Source: Cerioporus squamosus
Taxonomy: Eukaryota; Basidiomycota; Agaricomycetes; Polyporales; Polyporaceae
DNA: 64,000 bases
Direction: 5' to 3'
NCBI GenBank assembly: GCA_022592435.1
Contig: JABYQS010000132.1
Coordinates: 42,492-106,491, forward strand
Position 1 is the first letter of the stretch, and every line of letters begins with the position of its first letter. The position numbers and the translations under genes are program-made. The notes below the pieces were generated by a model, which saw only the letters and a program-made list of their open reading frames with translations, did no database searches and was not told where the DNA came from. Below are positions 11,078 through 22,897 of this stretch, piece after piece.

Positions 11078-12178
11078 GCTGGCCTCGAGCGAATCTTGGT
11101 GCCGCAGCGCATCGAAGCTCCTGCGAAGTGTTCATCCACTTGCTATCTAACTGTTTTGTTCCTGCAGTGTACAATGACTGTATATGTATGGTATTCCGGA
11201 TGTTGTGTTAGTTCTGGTACATACGTTAATTGTCGCGATACTCTCTCTTTATATATGGATTCTCGGCTTCGACACCAGTACGTACTCTTATTGCCCTCAA
11301 AGCCTTGTGTGCACGTCTCGTCTTATTATTGTATACCCTGCAGGATGGCGGTCTTATAGGGTCTTATGCGCAGCTGCGATCCGCCTGCCGGCAGTCACAC
11401 GGTCCCTCGAGTCGCGTCGCGGTCGGCGCCTGCCGCCTGCCGCCATCCAAGTACCTGTGCACGGGCCATCCTAGCCTGAGCTCGTCCATAAGGCTGACAT
11501 CGTCGACACCAAGCCGCCACATCTTCTTGCCGGTAAGCAGTACTCTGCGCATTTCTGACTATATGCAGGCCAGCGGAGTCCAGGCTGAGAGCTGTGTCGA
11601 TGGTTGCACCTTGTTACCAGGTCGGTGCCTCACTTACTGTGCTACCCATCTGGCTTCGCTGATACATACCAGAATAGAGAAGTGCGATATGCATTCATCG
11701 AAGCACACACCGCATCGACTCTTGCCACTGCCAGGGCCTTCCCTTCGGTCGCCTGTGCGTCTCACATGGGCGCGAACTCGAAGCGGCTATGCTGGTTCGT
11801 TGGGCCTCGGCTGTTGCTATTGAACGTTCAACGTTCAACTCTTATTCAGCTGCTATAGCCCAATAGGTTCGACCAGCAATAATAACTTGAAGTTCCGCAA
11901 CGTTGACTGATGATCTCAACAACTGCGAGTGTTCGCATGCTGCGCTGTCTTGGTGCTCGCGATCGCCCAACTCTTCGATTCCCGGCTACATGGCGGGGTT
12001 AAGTATGGCGAGCGCGACCAGCGTGCGGCATCTCAATGACCATCCAACGGCCGGCATCGTACATGTGGAGCGGCGTATAGTCGGGCGCGATATAAGGGCT
12101 GGTTTGGCCAAGGATGGCGCCCCAAGCAAATATTCTTTCCAGTCCTCGCCGAAGTGAGGGTCCTCCGTTACCTTCAGC
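11078..12178. other. intergenic stretch, no supported gene
   Basis: A 1.1-kb gap with an AT-rich start (probable 3' UTR of the RING gene). Several open frames overlap on both strands, but none shows a domain, an ATG in good context or a splice pattern. Confidence 0.5.
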
Positions 12179-13915
12179 ATGTCTTCCGACGCAGATGCCG
12201 CCGCTACCGCCGCCCTATTCGACGGCCTGTATGTCCTATGGCATATCTAGAGCATCCACCACGCTTGCTGACACCCTCGAGCAGCTACACCGGCCACTAT
12301 TGCTCTGTGGCAGCCTCAGGTGCATTCATTCCATCGCAAGCTCGTCCGTGCCAACCTCACGCTTTCCCTCACCGCAGTTATCTTTTTCTACGATGCTCTC
12401 GTCACGTTTGATCGGGAAGTAGCGTGCTTCTGGACTGCTAAGCGGACTGGAGCGTCACTCTTGTTCTTCGCGAACAAGTACATCTCCATGACGCTCTATG
12501 TTATGGGGTTGGTCCAGTTTGCGTCCTTCCCTTCGGATAAGGTGGGCGATTCTCATTTTGTGTCATGGCACGTCTGACCAGAAGCAGGGGTTGGTGTGCC
12601 AGATTTACGCAGAGCTGAGAATACTGAGTGACTATCGGGTTCTACAGCTGTGCATTGCTCTCCATAGCGACATACGCTGTCAAAGTACTGCAGTTCGTTC
12701 CCGGAGCCTGTGAGTCGTGCGTCCCATTTCACGGCCCATAGCACCTGACATTATATAGTCTTCTCTGCCCTCCGTGCATATGTGTTGAGCAGGAGCAAGC
12801 TCCTCGGCCTCCTCGTCTTTGCGTTGTCTCTAGCGCCTGTAGGTGCTAACTTGGTAAGTGAACCAATACTACTCCTACTGGAATGTGGACGCATGCGGAA
12901 GTATCCATCATACAGGTCGAATACGGCTATCAGCCTTGGGGCGAGGTATTCTCTCCATTTGGGTGCTTCTTGACAGACGACACGACTTCCGCACTCGACC
13001 TAAGGTTGGGTTCGTTCAACATCATCACGTACATGGGTTACTGACCAGGCTGCGCAGGCGTAGGTTGGCTAGCAATCGTATACGACGGCGCACGCTCATC
13101 TACGGAGCCACATAGTTGTCGTCATCTCTCGAGCACCACTCATCGTTGCCGACATCCTGATCATCTACATCACCTGGACAAAGCTGAGCAGCTGGGCCGC
13201 CCTGCGGGATATCCGACAGCCTTCCAAGAGACTTTCACTGTCGGATATCCTCTCTCGTGATGGTATGCCTTTCCAAGCGGCAACATGTCTGATGATTCTG
13301 TAATGACTGTATACCTGACTCCGCACACAGGAACGATATATTTCGTGTAGGTCCCCAGCCTCATGCTGGCAAGCCAACACGATATCTGACGGACTCTCGA
13401 ACACGGGAGCTAGCATTCTGTTCATCCTCAACGTCCTTCATCTCGTTCTTTCGACAGCTGCAGTGAGTTAGACGATAGGCTTGTCTCACGCGTCTACTAG
13501 TAGTTCGTTCTCATCCGCATTATGACAGGTGGCGAGTGACGGCGGCGAGGGGAGCTATGTCACCAACTTCACCATGCCGTATGCATAAGTCCACTGCAAC
13601 CGGCGTACTACTACTAACGTGCTGTAACCGTCCACTCATTGCGTCATTTGCAGAATTACGACGATTCTCATCTCGCGCTTCCTCCTCGAGCTGCAGGAAG
13701 TGGATCAGATGGTCGTCAGGCTCGACTCCGACGATCCACTGCATTCCTCGCGGAACCCTTACGACACGCCCAGCTTTGTCTCGTCTCTCGGAGGCTTCGT
13801 CCGCCCGGATCGCCTGGAGCGGTCCGAAGAGGGTGATCTCGCGTCACCCTTGGATATGGAGGAAGAAAGTGGAGCTTGGGGCTCTCAGGCTGCTGCATCC
13901 TCGTCTTCCCCGTAA
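12179..13915 (+). CDS. DUF6533-domain multi-pass membrane protein
   Basis: The exons give the usual DUF6533 layout: ANLTLSLTAVIFFYDALVTF, DREVACFW, ALRAYVLSRSKLLGLLVF and SLAPVGANL, then EYGYQPWGEVFSPFG, VVVISRAPLIVADILIIY with TWTKL, DGLSNTGASILFILNVLHLV, and ITTILISRFLLELQEV before a hydrophilic Ser-rich tail. This basidiomycete family has about seven membrane segments and no known function. Around ten exons are needed, several under 60 nt. The first exon is doubtful: ATG 12179 followed by the donor at 12228 does not join in phase with the best acceptor near 12280, so the true start may differ or a base may be off. Stop 13913-13915. Confidence 0.78.
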
Positions 13916-14970
13916 TCTCGACTGTCCGGTTGTTCCTGCTCTCGTAGTCCCGAAATTTTGCCTCGCACTAAATGTATGTTGTATCCGCGTCTCCTCGCGC
14001 TCCCTGTTCCTGTTCTCGATTTCTCGTATAGACATAGACAGTTGGTGTCCACCAGCTTGTTGCGCCCCTGCATGTATAGTACTAGCATTGGCCCCTGTCA
14101 CGCGCTGTATTGCGCAGACGAGTCATTGATGTAGGGAGTCATACAGCAGCTTTCCCTCTCCATCTGCCAAGCCCCAACGGTGTCCGGGACATATCGACCT
14201 CAGTTTGTGGTTCGAGCGCGCATACCCAATATAGCAACTCGCCCGAAACCATCGAGAGGAAGGTCATACAACGTCTATAGTAGTGCCCAATCTTTGATGT
14301 TCATTCTCGAACCTTTGTGAGTGGTTCCAATCATGAAATCATGTTTGTAGAGACCACTGACACATTTTATAAGCCTCCGCAAGGCTTGCACAAATGGACT
14401 GCCAAAAGTGCAGTAAGGACCCCGGACCCCCCTCCCCCCCTCCTCCCACGGTCTCGGCTTCTCCGGCGAACCCTCGTGTTTGCGCATACGGATGTTATGT
14501 ACGAGTACATCGAATATCAAGCTGGAGGCTACGTTGATAGCAGCTCAGAATATCCCTGGAACCAATTGTCACGATACTAAGTATCCGTACGTGAAGCCGG
14601 GCTGCTGAGCTAGTCGGATACGAAGCCAGTTCCCACGGGGTCAGTAGCGTGTCCGTGACGTCCGTGCCAAGCCTAAAGCCGGCCTCTTTCCCGCTCTCTC
14701 CGCCGTCGCGCTCGTCGTCGTCGTACTCGCCCTGAGTCTATCACCGACACTCCGACTTGACTGGCGACGTCAGGGACTCGTATCTGGGTACAACAGTATC
14801 CCGGATCGCCAAGTTGTCCCCGACTCCCCGACGTACCTACCACATCCTCTGTAACGAGAAATCACGACTCTGACGACATTCACGACCTCTCTCTATCAAT
14901 CTGCTTCATTTGACTTGCTGATTCGACCCATTCGACGCCTCTCTGTGCGGTCTGCAATCTTGACTTTGAA
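13916..14970. other. intergenic stretch, no supported gene
   Basis: About 1.05 kb. It contains a short C-rich tract near 14427-14450 and a CT-rich leader-like segment before the ATG at 14971. No gene or repeat could be supported. Confidence 0.5.
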
Positions 14971-17900
14971 ATGGCGGAAATAGTGAACGGGAAATGTCAT
15001 GCGGAGAAGGCGCCTCTGGATAGTCCTCCGCTCATCCAGCAAGGGAAGATTGTCATTCAATGTGCGTGGTCGCGAGTGCGGTGGACGTAACTAAGGCTCA
15101 CTGATTGTGCAATTGCTCTAGACCACCATGTATGTCCATTCGCTGGTCAGTGTGGCTGATGGTATACTCAATATGCAGGTAGATCGGATGGATGGTCTGT
15201 TCGGCCTTGACCTTGGTAGCGATGGGTGTGTCCTTCTGGCTCATCAGCAAGCACCTTCGTTGGTACACCAATGTATGTCGCGTCATACCTATAGCATTTA
15301 GACCCACGCTCACGCTGGACCTCGTCCATGAAGAAACATCAACAGCGCTGTATGCCCACCATTCCAGCCACACTGGACTACCACTGATCAGATATGCAAC
15401 AGACATCGTCCGCATTCTGTTCATGGTTCCCCTATATGCACTCATCAGCACCGCGTCGTACTTCTGGTGGGTAAGTATCGTCGTTCTGTCCCGGAAGCTC
15501 TTCGCGTTTGCCAGTCACACTCACAATCCACATACATTCAGAACCACTCGACCCCTCTACTGCTCATCCGAGATTGCTACGAGTCTACAGTCCTCACCGC
15601 GTTCTTCTATCTGCTGTTACTATATGTTTCGCCGGATCCACATGAGCAGAAGGAGATCTTCCGCAAGGTGAGCGCCATGGCCTCCTTATGACATCATGTA
15701 CTCATTCGTCGCAATGCAGAATGGTCTCTCGCGAGCGAATGATAGGGAAAGACGGCGACGCGGAGAGCATCTGCAGAAATGGATGTTCCCCATGAGTTTC
15801 ATACGCTGGAAACCGGAGGTGCGTCAAGATTAACATCGTGTGAAACGAGGTAGTGACGGTACTACCAACGCATCCAGGACGGTTTGTACTTCCTGCAGCT
15901 CATGAAGTGGGGCGTCCTCCAGTACTGTGTCGTCCGGCCAGGGTGAGTGGATGATCGCTCTTTTCATAAATTGATCGGTGCCTCATACTTGTGTGCAGAA
16001 CGACTCTCGCGGCTGTGATCCTTGACTATGCCGGCTTGTACTGCGAGGATTCCTGGAGCTTAGGCTGGGGCCATATCTATGTAAGCCCTTTGATTCTGTC
16101 GATCAGTCAGGCGACTGACAGTCCCATAGATCACACTTGTTGTATCGATATCCGTCAGTATCGCCATGTACTGCCTGATCCAACTGTACTTCGCGGTGAA
16201 GGTCGAACTCGCACCCCAGAAGCCCTTACTGAAGTTGTTCGCTATCAAGGCCGTCGGTGAGTCGTATATGTGCTGTGTCTGCCTTACGTATGTGCTGACT
16301 TCGTCAAGTCTTTTTGACGTTTTGGCAAGCGACGTTGTTGTCGGTGTTCACTCTGTTCGGAATTGTCAAAGACGTAAGTTGAAACATCTCCCATGTCGTG
16401 ACCAAAGTTTGACGGCGTCTCACGACCTTCAGACTCCGTATATGACGGCCAACAACATCAATATTGGCATCGGAGCTATCCTGGAGACGACCGAAATGGC
16501 GTACGTCCCCGTATGAGCGTTGGATAACTCGAGGCTGACATCTTCTACAGACTCTTCGCGATCTTGCACATCAAGGCGTTCTCATATAAGCCCTACATGA
16601 CCGCAGACGGGCCCACTCCTCGCTGGCGCGCACTGGTTCACGCCATGAACTTCAAGGAGACCGGACGCGAGCTCTGGGCCGCCATGGTATATATGTTGTA
16701 CAAGAGTCGTGGTCGCGAGGTCGACACCCAAGCACGCCGCGAGGCCGCCCTTGAGACCGTCTTCGGACGCTCGAGATACGCGATCGTCCGAGAGGCCAAC
16801 GTCTCTGACTCCAAGGCTGGCGCGTCAGAGAAGATGCTTGGCGTGACGGTCGAGATCGAGGAGGAGGTGCGCATCGGCAACGAACGACAGTGGATCGGGT
16901 TGGGCGACGACTATATCTATGGGCTGGGCTACCAGGCGAAGAGGCAGAGGGAGAGGAGTGAAGGACTCGAGTCGCAGATTGAGAAGGAGCTTGCGATGCG
17001 TGGATACACTCTGAGAGGTAGGTTGAGTCTTGCTATCCGTTCACTTATCGACTGCTGACAAAATCCGCTAGGCCCAGGTAGTGGTGGCGCATACGCTCCC
17101 ATCGTGGATGCTGAGGCCGCTCCGGTTTCGGGCCACCAGCGCACACAAGGGTCTTGGTGGCGGCGCATGTATAATCGGCTCTCACAACCTGGTCCCGATG
17201 CGGATGCTGAGGCAACTGCGTCGCCTGCACGCCGTTCTTCGTCTCGCCGACGTTCAAAGGGTCATACAGCCAAGCTTGGCGCGGTTCCTTTGATGGCAGA
17301 CGTACAGGAGGATGACTACAACGATCCGCCACCGCCTTCTGCGATTCGTACATATCGCGAGAGTAGGAATAACAGGCAGGGTCCCAGGCGCAAAGCTCCC
17401 CCAACCCTCGATCCACCTCTTCTGTTTACCTCGTTTGGCGACGTACCGAGCTTTCAAGGCTCCTCTCCTGACGCCCGGAACGACGCCAGTCGGTTGGTGG
17501 GCGCTCCGACGCTGCTCACGCCTCCTCTTGCATCACCGAGTACCCAGTCTATGCAGGCGGATAGCTTCCTCGACCGTGCATTCGCTGCGTCTGTCGAGCC
17601 AGGCTCATCCGTGGATTTGTTGACGGCACCGCCCTCCTCGCAGTCCCATCACACTCATGTCAGGTTGGGTGCGGTTCCTGCTATTGCGACTAGTGCGAAG
17701 CCTCAGCCTCAGATCCCGGTCGTCGTCCATCCGTCTATGGCGGGATCTTCGAACGGAGCTAGGCCTTCAACATCGCCACCTTCTGCGCCTTCTTCCCCGC
17801 CTACAGCTCCCCCCATATCTCCGATGGTCCCACCGCCGGCGACCGCCAGTGCGAGTCCTCGGCCTCATTACGCACCTCAATCTCCACCCCCAAGTGCGTC

Positions 17901-18363
17901 TCCGGAACGCACCGTTCCTTCCATGTGGACGACAGAGGAGCCCCGTGGTCGTCGCCGCTCGCACCGACGGGACTCTGCCCAGTACTACCCCCAGCCAGGC
18001 AACTTCTCGCCTCCCCCGCAGTCTCCTCTCACACTCTCCCCGCTGCAGCAATCTCCTCAGTCGCCTCACCTCCAGCGGGCGACTGCTGCATATTCCAGGG
18101 GCGCGCGGCGGAACTCAGCGACGCTGCAGTACTCTCCACAACACACTCCTCAGTATACGGCGGCCAATCGCTATACACCGACCAGAGACAGAATTGTCTT
18201 GCCCGCTCCGCTCGCTGCAATGGCCCCGGGTGGTTCAGGGAGCCCGGCGAGGGATGTTTTCTCGTCGCCTACGCGATACTCGCCCACCTCCCCGCCGCCT
18301 CGTGACCCTCGCCGCTGGTCGAATGCAGCCCATACCCCGCCTCATTCGACTGACCAAAGGTAG
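14971..18363 (+). CDS. organic solute transporter alpha / DUF300 (TMEM184-like) membrane protein
   Basis: The start is ATG 14971 (MAEIVNGKCHAEKAPLDSPP). The membrane part matches the DUF300/OST-alpha family: GWMVCSALTLVAMGVSFWLI, the HLRWY...KHQQRYIVRILFM join, VPLYALISTASYFWW, DCYESTVLTAFFYLL, a CVVRP motif after LMKWGVLQY, YCLIQLYFAV, KPLLKLFAIKAVVF, FGIVKDTPYMTANNINIGIG and LETTEMALFAILHIKAFSY. About ten introns split this half. The C-terminal half, from about 16630, is two long exons with no membrane segment; from 17080 it is Pro/Ser/Arg-rich and disordered for over 400 residues. Relatives in animals and yeasts act in membranes of the endosomal or vacuolar system or in steroid transport; no substrate can be assigned here. 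Confidence 0.85.
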
Positions 18364-19074
18364 CGTTCTTGTTCTCACTCATGAGCTGCTGCTTGTGCCC
18401 GTGGGGTCCTGGTATCTTTCTTTAATCTGACATTCTGAGTTATCGTCTATTTACTGTAGTGTGGTATGTATCATTACTTACGTTGTTACGACCTCTCATG
18501 ACCGCTAATGACATCCCAATGATATCTGGTACCCTTGATACGCACCGAGAGAACGCTTGCGAAGGTGCTGTCTTCTACCATCTCCAGGATGTCCCTGGAT
18601 ATCGTGTATCGCTCGACGCGGAAGGACAGGGAAGGACACGCCGGGCCAGATCATCCATCTTCCGGCCGAACTTGACCAAAGACAATTGGATAGGTTGCAT
18701 GGTGAGCTTACGAAGGACACCACTACTGTGTATAAGAATCGCCCTGCTGTGGGTTGCAAGGAGAATAATTGACAGGCGGTGCTGAATTCACTTTCAGCGT
18801 GCTAAGTAACCACTGCATGTCCCGGGAAATTAAGCGCCGAGGACAATGAGGAGGTTAAGCGCTCGAACAGGTTCGCCTTTTGTTCCTGCTTCGCGGGAGC
18901 GGTTGCAAAACAGCACTTGCCTTTGTTCTTTATATTTACCTCGACAGCGGGTAAACAAGGAGCTTCTGCGCCCAGGTTTCCATGCCATTGTAGTCGCCGC
19001 CTGCCTACAATTCACCAGCTATGCACAGCACGCACAATGGGCCCCGGGGATCCGAGTGCATGAGGAACCAGCAG
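18364..19074. other. intergenic stretch, no supported gene
   Basis: About 700 bp between the transporter gene and the promoter at 19075. The first 120 bp are AT-rich, fitting a 3' UTR. An open frame at 18459-18785 starts at GTG and has no recognisable motif. Confidence 0.45.
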
Positions 19075-19080
19075 TATAAA
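19075..19080 (+). promoter_or_regulatory. TATA box (TATAAA)
   Basis: A perfect TATAAA in GCAGTATAAAGCC lies 229 bp upstream of the ATG at 19309. The sequence between is C/T-rich, as in long leaders of highly expressed fungal genes. Confidence 0.65.
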
Positions 19081-19308
19081 GCCTGCCGCGGTAACCCAGT
19101 GAACCTGCGCTCTGCCAAAGCCTCTTTCTCCTCCCCACCAGGACGAACTTCCATCTTGTATCATATCGTCTGTGACGGTCCTACTCTGTCCTACTCTATC
19201 CGCACACAGCTAGTTCTCGCCAGTCCTTACCCAAACCCTCGCCATCGCAGACGTACTTTGGCACCACCTTGCCACATCGACCAATACTCTACCACCACCA
19301 TTACTCCA

Positions 19309-19577
19309 ATGGCTTCTCACGTCGTCGCCGTCGGTTTCATGCCCTATGAGCAGCCTCGGTGAGTCCCCCAGCCCCGATCCTCAGCTCATCAAGTTCATGC
19401 TTCTGACGCTGGTGCACAATCCACAGCATGTCCTACACGAAGTATCTCGAACGACGGATCGTCTGCGCATGGAAGACTATCAGTCGGAGGAGCCGCAGGC
19501 GTAACAACCGTGCCTCCATGCTTCCTGAGGACTTTGTCCTCCTCACCGCCCGCCGCCGTAGCGTCCGCTACGTCTGA
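19309..19577 (+). CDS. small arginine-rich protein of unknown function
   Basis: Two exons encode about 66 residues. Exon 1 is MASHVVAVGFMPYEQPR, the intron begins GTGAGT and ends TCCACAG, and exon 2 starts with a second in-frame Met (MSYTKYLERRIVCAWK), runs through an Arg/Ser block (ISRRSRRRNNR) and ends LLTARRRSVRYV. The join is in phase. A strong TATA box lies upstream. There is no signal peptide or membrane segment; the product would be highly basic, so nucleic-acid or membrane-surface binding is possible, but this is only inference. No family is recognised. The CDS call rests on the clean splice, the TATA box and the C/T-rich leader. Confidence 0.6.
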
Positions 19578-20012
19578 TAGGTTACGCGGCCGCCCTTCTA
19601 CGGTCTACCGCGTCTCCGCTGAAGAGAGCCCCCACCACTACATATGCTTCTCCGTTCCCATGGACATTACGTCGAGAGTCCACAGGTTTGGACATGGACA
19701 CGCACTCGGACTCAAACGCTACATTAATCCATACTAAAGCCTCTACACTCGATACCAACGCATCTATGATACCAGCTGTAGCGCATCTCCCTTCTCATCG
19801 ATCGCTGTTTGTATCTTATTAGGGGACATCGTCGTACTTTTCATGGGTACATTGTATGGCTGACAAGTTGATAACATTCTCATGATATAATGCAGCCGCT
19901 TGCGCCAACGATCTCGCATGCCAGGCTAGCTAACATACACCTCGACATATGACTACACGATAACACTGCCTCGGAGTGCGCGAAGGGGCATATGTGCGCC
20001 CAGTACGACCTA
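19578..20012. other. intergenic stretch between convergent genes
   Basis: 435 bp, AT-richer than the flanks, holding the 3' ends of the small basic gene (plus) and of the coiled-coil gene (minus). No feature seen. Confidence 0.45.
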
Positions 20013-22608
20013 CTATCCCTACATCGCGAGCAGCAGGTGACGTCAGTATAAGTATCACATCGAGCCTCGCTCAGAAGATGATGCCTCACCTCTGCGGCCA
20101 GCGCATCTGCCAGCTGCGAACATGCCTTCATCTGCGCCGCGAGCTGCCGTATCGCGTTGTTCTTCTCCTGGATTGCGTCGCTCTGGTCCTTGATCGTCGC
20201 GGCTTGCTCTTCGGTCTGCTTCACCAACCACTCCACGTCCTTTTCCAACTCCCGTGCGTGCACCAGCGCGTCTTCCTTCTCCCACATCGCCCGGCGGGCT
20301 CCCATAGTCCTGCTATGTGCATGGAACTTGACACGATTGTGCAGCTCGTCCATTCGCCTGCATAACTGTAACAAATGTAGTGAGCTACGCATCAACGAGT
20401 GCGATGAAGACGATGGTAACTGACCTTTGGGATCATCTCCTCGTACTGCTTGATCTTTTTGCGCTGCTCCCTGTCTTGCCTCTTATGCTGCTGCTTGATC
20501 ATGTCCTTCTCTCGGCGAACGCGCTCAGCTTCTTCACGTGCCTCCTGCGCCTTCTGCTCAGCCTCCTTACGGGCAGCTCGCTCGGCTTGAAGAGCCGCTG
20601 CTTGCGCGGCCTTCTGCTGCTGTAATGTGTCTTCACGCGCGGCATGGGAGCGCCGCTCCTGTTCTGCCTTCTCGAGTTTAGCTGTCAAATTCGCTTTGTC
20701 GCTCTGCAGCGCCTGTTCTCTTGACGCATTGCACTCGCGCTGTCGTCGATCAGCGCACACCAAATGACTGGAAATGTCTCGAGATACGTACCTCTGCGAC
20801 AGCTGCAGCAGCGATACGTTCAAATATGCCATTGACTTCCAGTCTTCCCGTGTGTATAATGTCTTCAAGCGCCGAAGGCGTCACGTTAGTCTAAGGTTGG
20901 AGTCGTCCCAGTTAGCGCAAAGTTAGTCGACAGTCTCAAGCTTATATGACAGACTCACCTGAGGCGTCGGCTCATCAGAACCACTCGGGCCGCTGGACAC
21001 ATTCGATGCATCCATAGGAGGCCCATTGTCCCGACTGTCGTCCCTGAACGACTGTTGAGCGCGCGAGCCAGTCCTCGATACGCGTTTGCGGGGCCGTTCC
21101 TCAGTGTCGGGTGGGGTGAGCGGGAACTGGCTGGGATTGGTGTTGTTTCTCCGAGGTGGGGTGACGGGGTCAATGTATTCCAGGCTATCGGACGTAGTTA
21201 GCTTCGGCGGGAGATACAGGGAAGACAATGCTACGAACGTCGGCGTACGGCGCAGCGCGGCTGCATCGAATTGCGGCTGGAGGTGCACTTGTGATCGGGG
21301 GTCCACGACGGTCTCCTGGGCGTCCTCTTCCATGTCGACGTCCATAGGGATCTCCTCTGTTGGTAAGCGTCCTCCCTTCGCCTTAGCCAGCTCAGCTTGC
21401 AGGCCTTCGCATTCCTTGAGGAGGCGGTCACGGTCGCGCCTCAGGTCATCGCGCTCATCTTGCATCTCGAGCAACCGTTGGCGGAGCTATCATACAAGTG
21501 GTGGGTATCTAGTTGGGGCACCAACCATGCGAGTGCAAAAGCGTACCTCCTTCACCGTGAGCCTCTTCAACGGATATGCGCCAATCCTAACGAGGTCCGC
21601 GTACTTCTTCATCTTCGTCGGATCGCTTTCCAGCACATCTCGTGGGACTCTATCGAGTCTACATGGGGGCGCCGTCATAAGCCCGAACCTTCGGGCGAAG
21701 TGGGAACAACAAAGGGAGACTCACTCAGCGGCCAGCTTCTCAGCTGGATAAACCTTCCCGTCCTCCTCCTCATCCCTGACCAGCAGGTATCGACTCCTCT
21801 AGATCGCACAGTACGGGTCAGGGACGTTGCATGAATACGAAAGCAGAGGACTGCGCACGAGGTATATGATGTGCCCTCGAATGTACGTGCGCGCCACCCT
21901 CGAGATCTTTTCCTCGTTGACCATCATAGTGCAGATAACTGTGTATTCGTTGAGCGATGGTTCTTGTGACAACGACCGAATGGCAACCGGCATACCTTCT
22001 CGATGAGATCATCCGGCGTAAAGGAGCCCGTACCCCTCACACATAACTGGCAGATAACTCCTGCAGTAAGAGCGAGCGTGTCAGTATCGCAGCACGGGGA
22101 TGTATGTGGTGGCACTGACTGTCTGCGTAACTCAACTTTCCAGGCATCCCGATGACGACGATGCCGCAACCAGGAGTGGCGTAGAGAAGTGTAAGTGAAG
22201 AGGAAGTTGGAATGGCGTGGGCTGGACGTCATGAACTCCATGTCCAGATGTGATGGACAGGAGAAAGGAAGGTTAGTGCGCGGTCCCGCGTATGCAAGAC
22301 ATTCACTGTTTGCCTCATTGCACCAATTAGTGTCGAAAGAGGCCGGCGACATCAACATTGTCGCAGCGTCTTCTCCGCCATCCCGACACTGGTTTACTCG
22401 AGACACGACCACTACCTGCGTGTGCGTGAGTCGCTTCCGAAAGGAACAAAGGGAAAGGGCGAGTTGGAACGAGTACTCACCCAAGAGGCACTGCAGGACT
22501 CGCGTTCCGACATACACGTCTCGGTGAGCCACCCAGACCCTCTTCACCCTCGCGAGGCTCGCACGAATGACGGCATGCGGGACCAAAGCAACGGACACGA
22601 TCGACTTC
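20013..22608 (-). CDS. coiled-coil protein, tandem paralogue A (family unrecognised)
   Basis: At least eight exons can be joined on the minus strand. The N-terminal part contains RGTGSFTPDDLIEK and YIRGHIIYL, then RYLLVRDEEEDGKVYPAEKL, then ADLVRIGAYPLKRLTVKEL. It runs into a short coiled coil (EMQDERDDLRRDRDRLLKEC), an acidic PMDVDMEED patch, a disordered TPP-rich linker, and a C-terminal coiled coil of about 200 residues rich in Glu, Gln, Lys and Ala (about 20050-20720). If the last intron is spliced the stop is at 20013-20015. The same order of motifs appears in the next gene upstream, so the two arose by tandem duplication. The 5' end is unclear; I can trace it to a likely exon edge at 22608. 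No function can be given. Confidence 0.6.
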
Positions 22609-22897
22609 TGCAGGATAAAGTTGAAGATTTCGCGACTACGGGAACAACCGGGGAGGAGAGGGACAAAGCGAGAGGCACCAGGTTAACTTCACCTTGCCCA
22701 CGCGGTAACCTCCTGCTTCAATGCTCGCACACTAACTCGGGCGAGGATGGGGCAAAACAACATGGGACAGAAACTAGCAACATGACCATTGCAAGACGTT
22801 GATGAAAGTATGTAACGCAAAGACTGTACAATTATATGAAAGAAAGTCATGCAAGAACGCAAGGCCGGCTCCGTTGAGGCATGTGCGAGTAGGCCGA

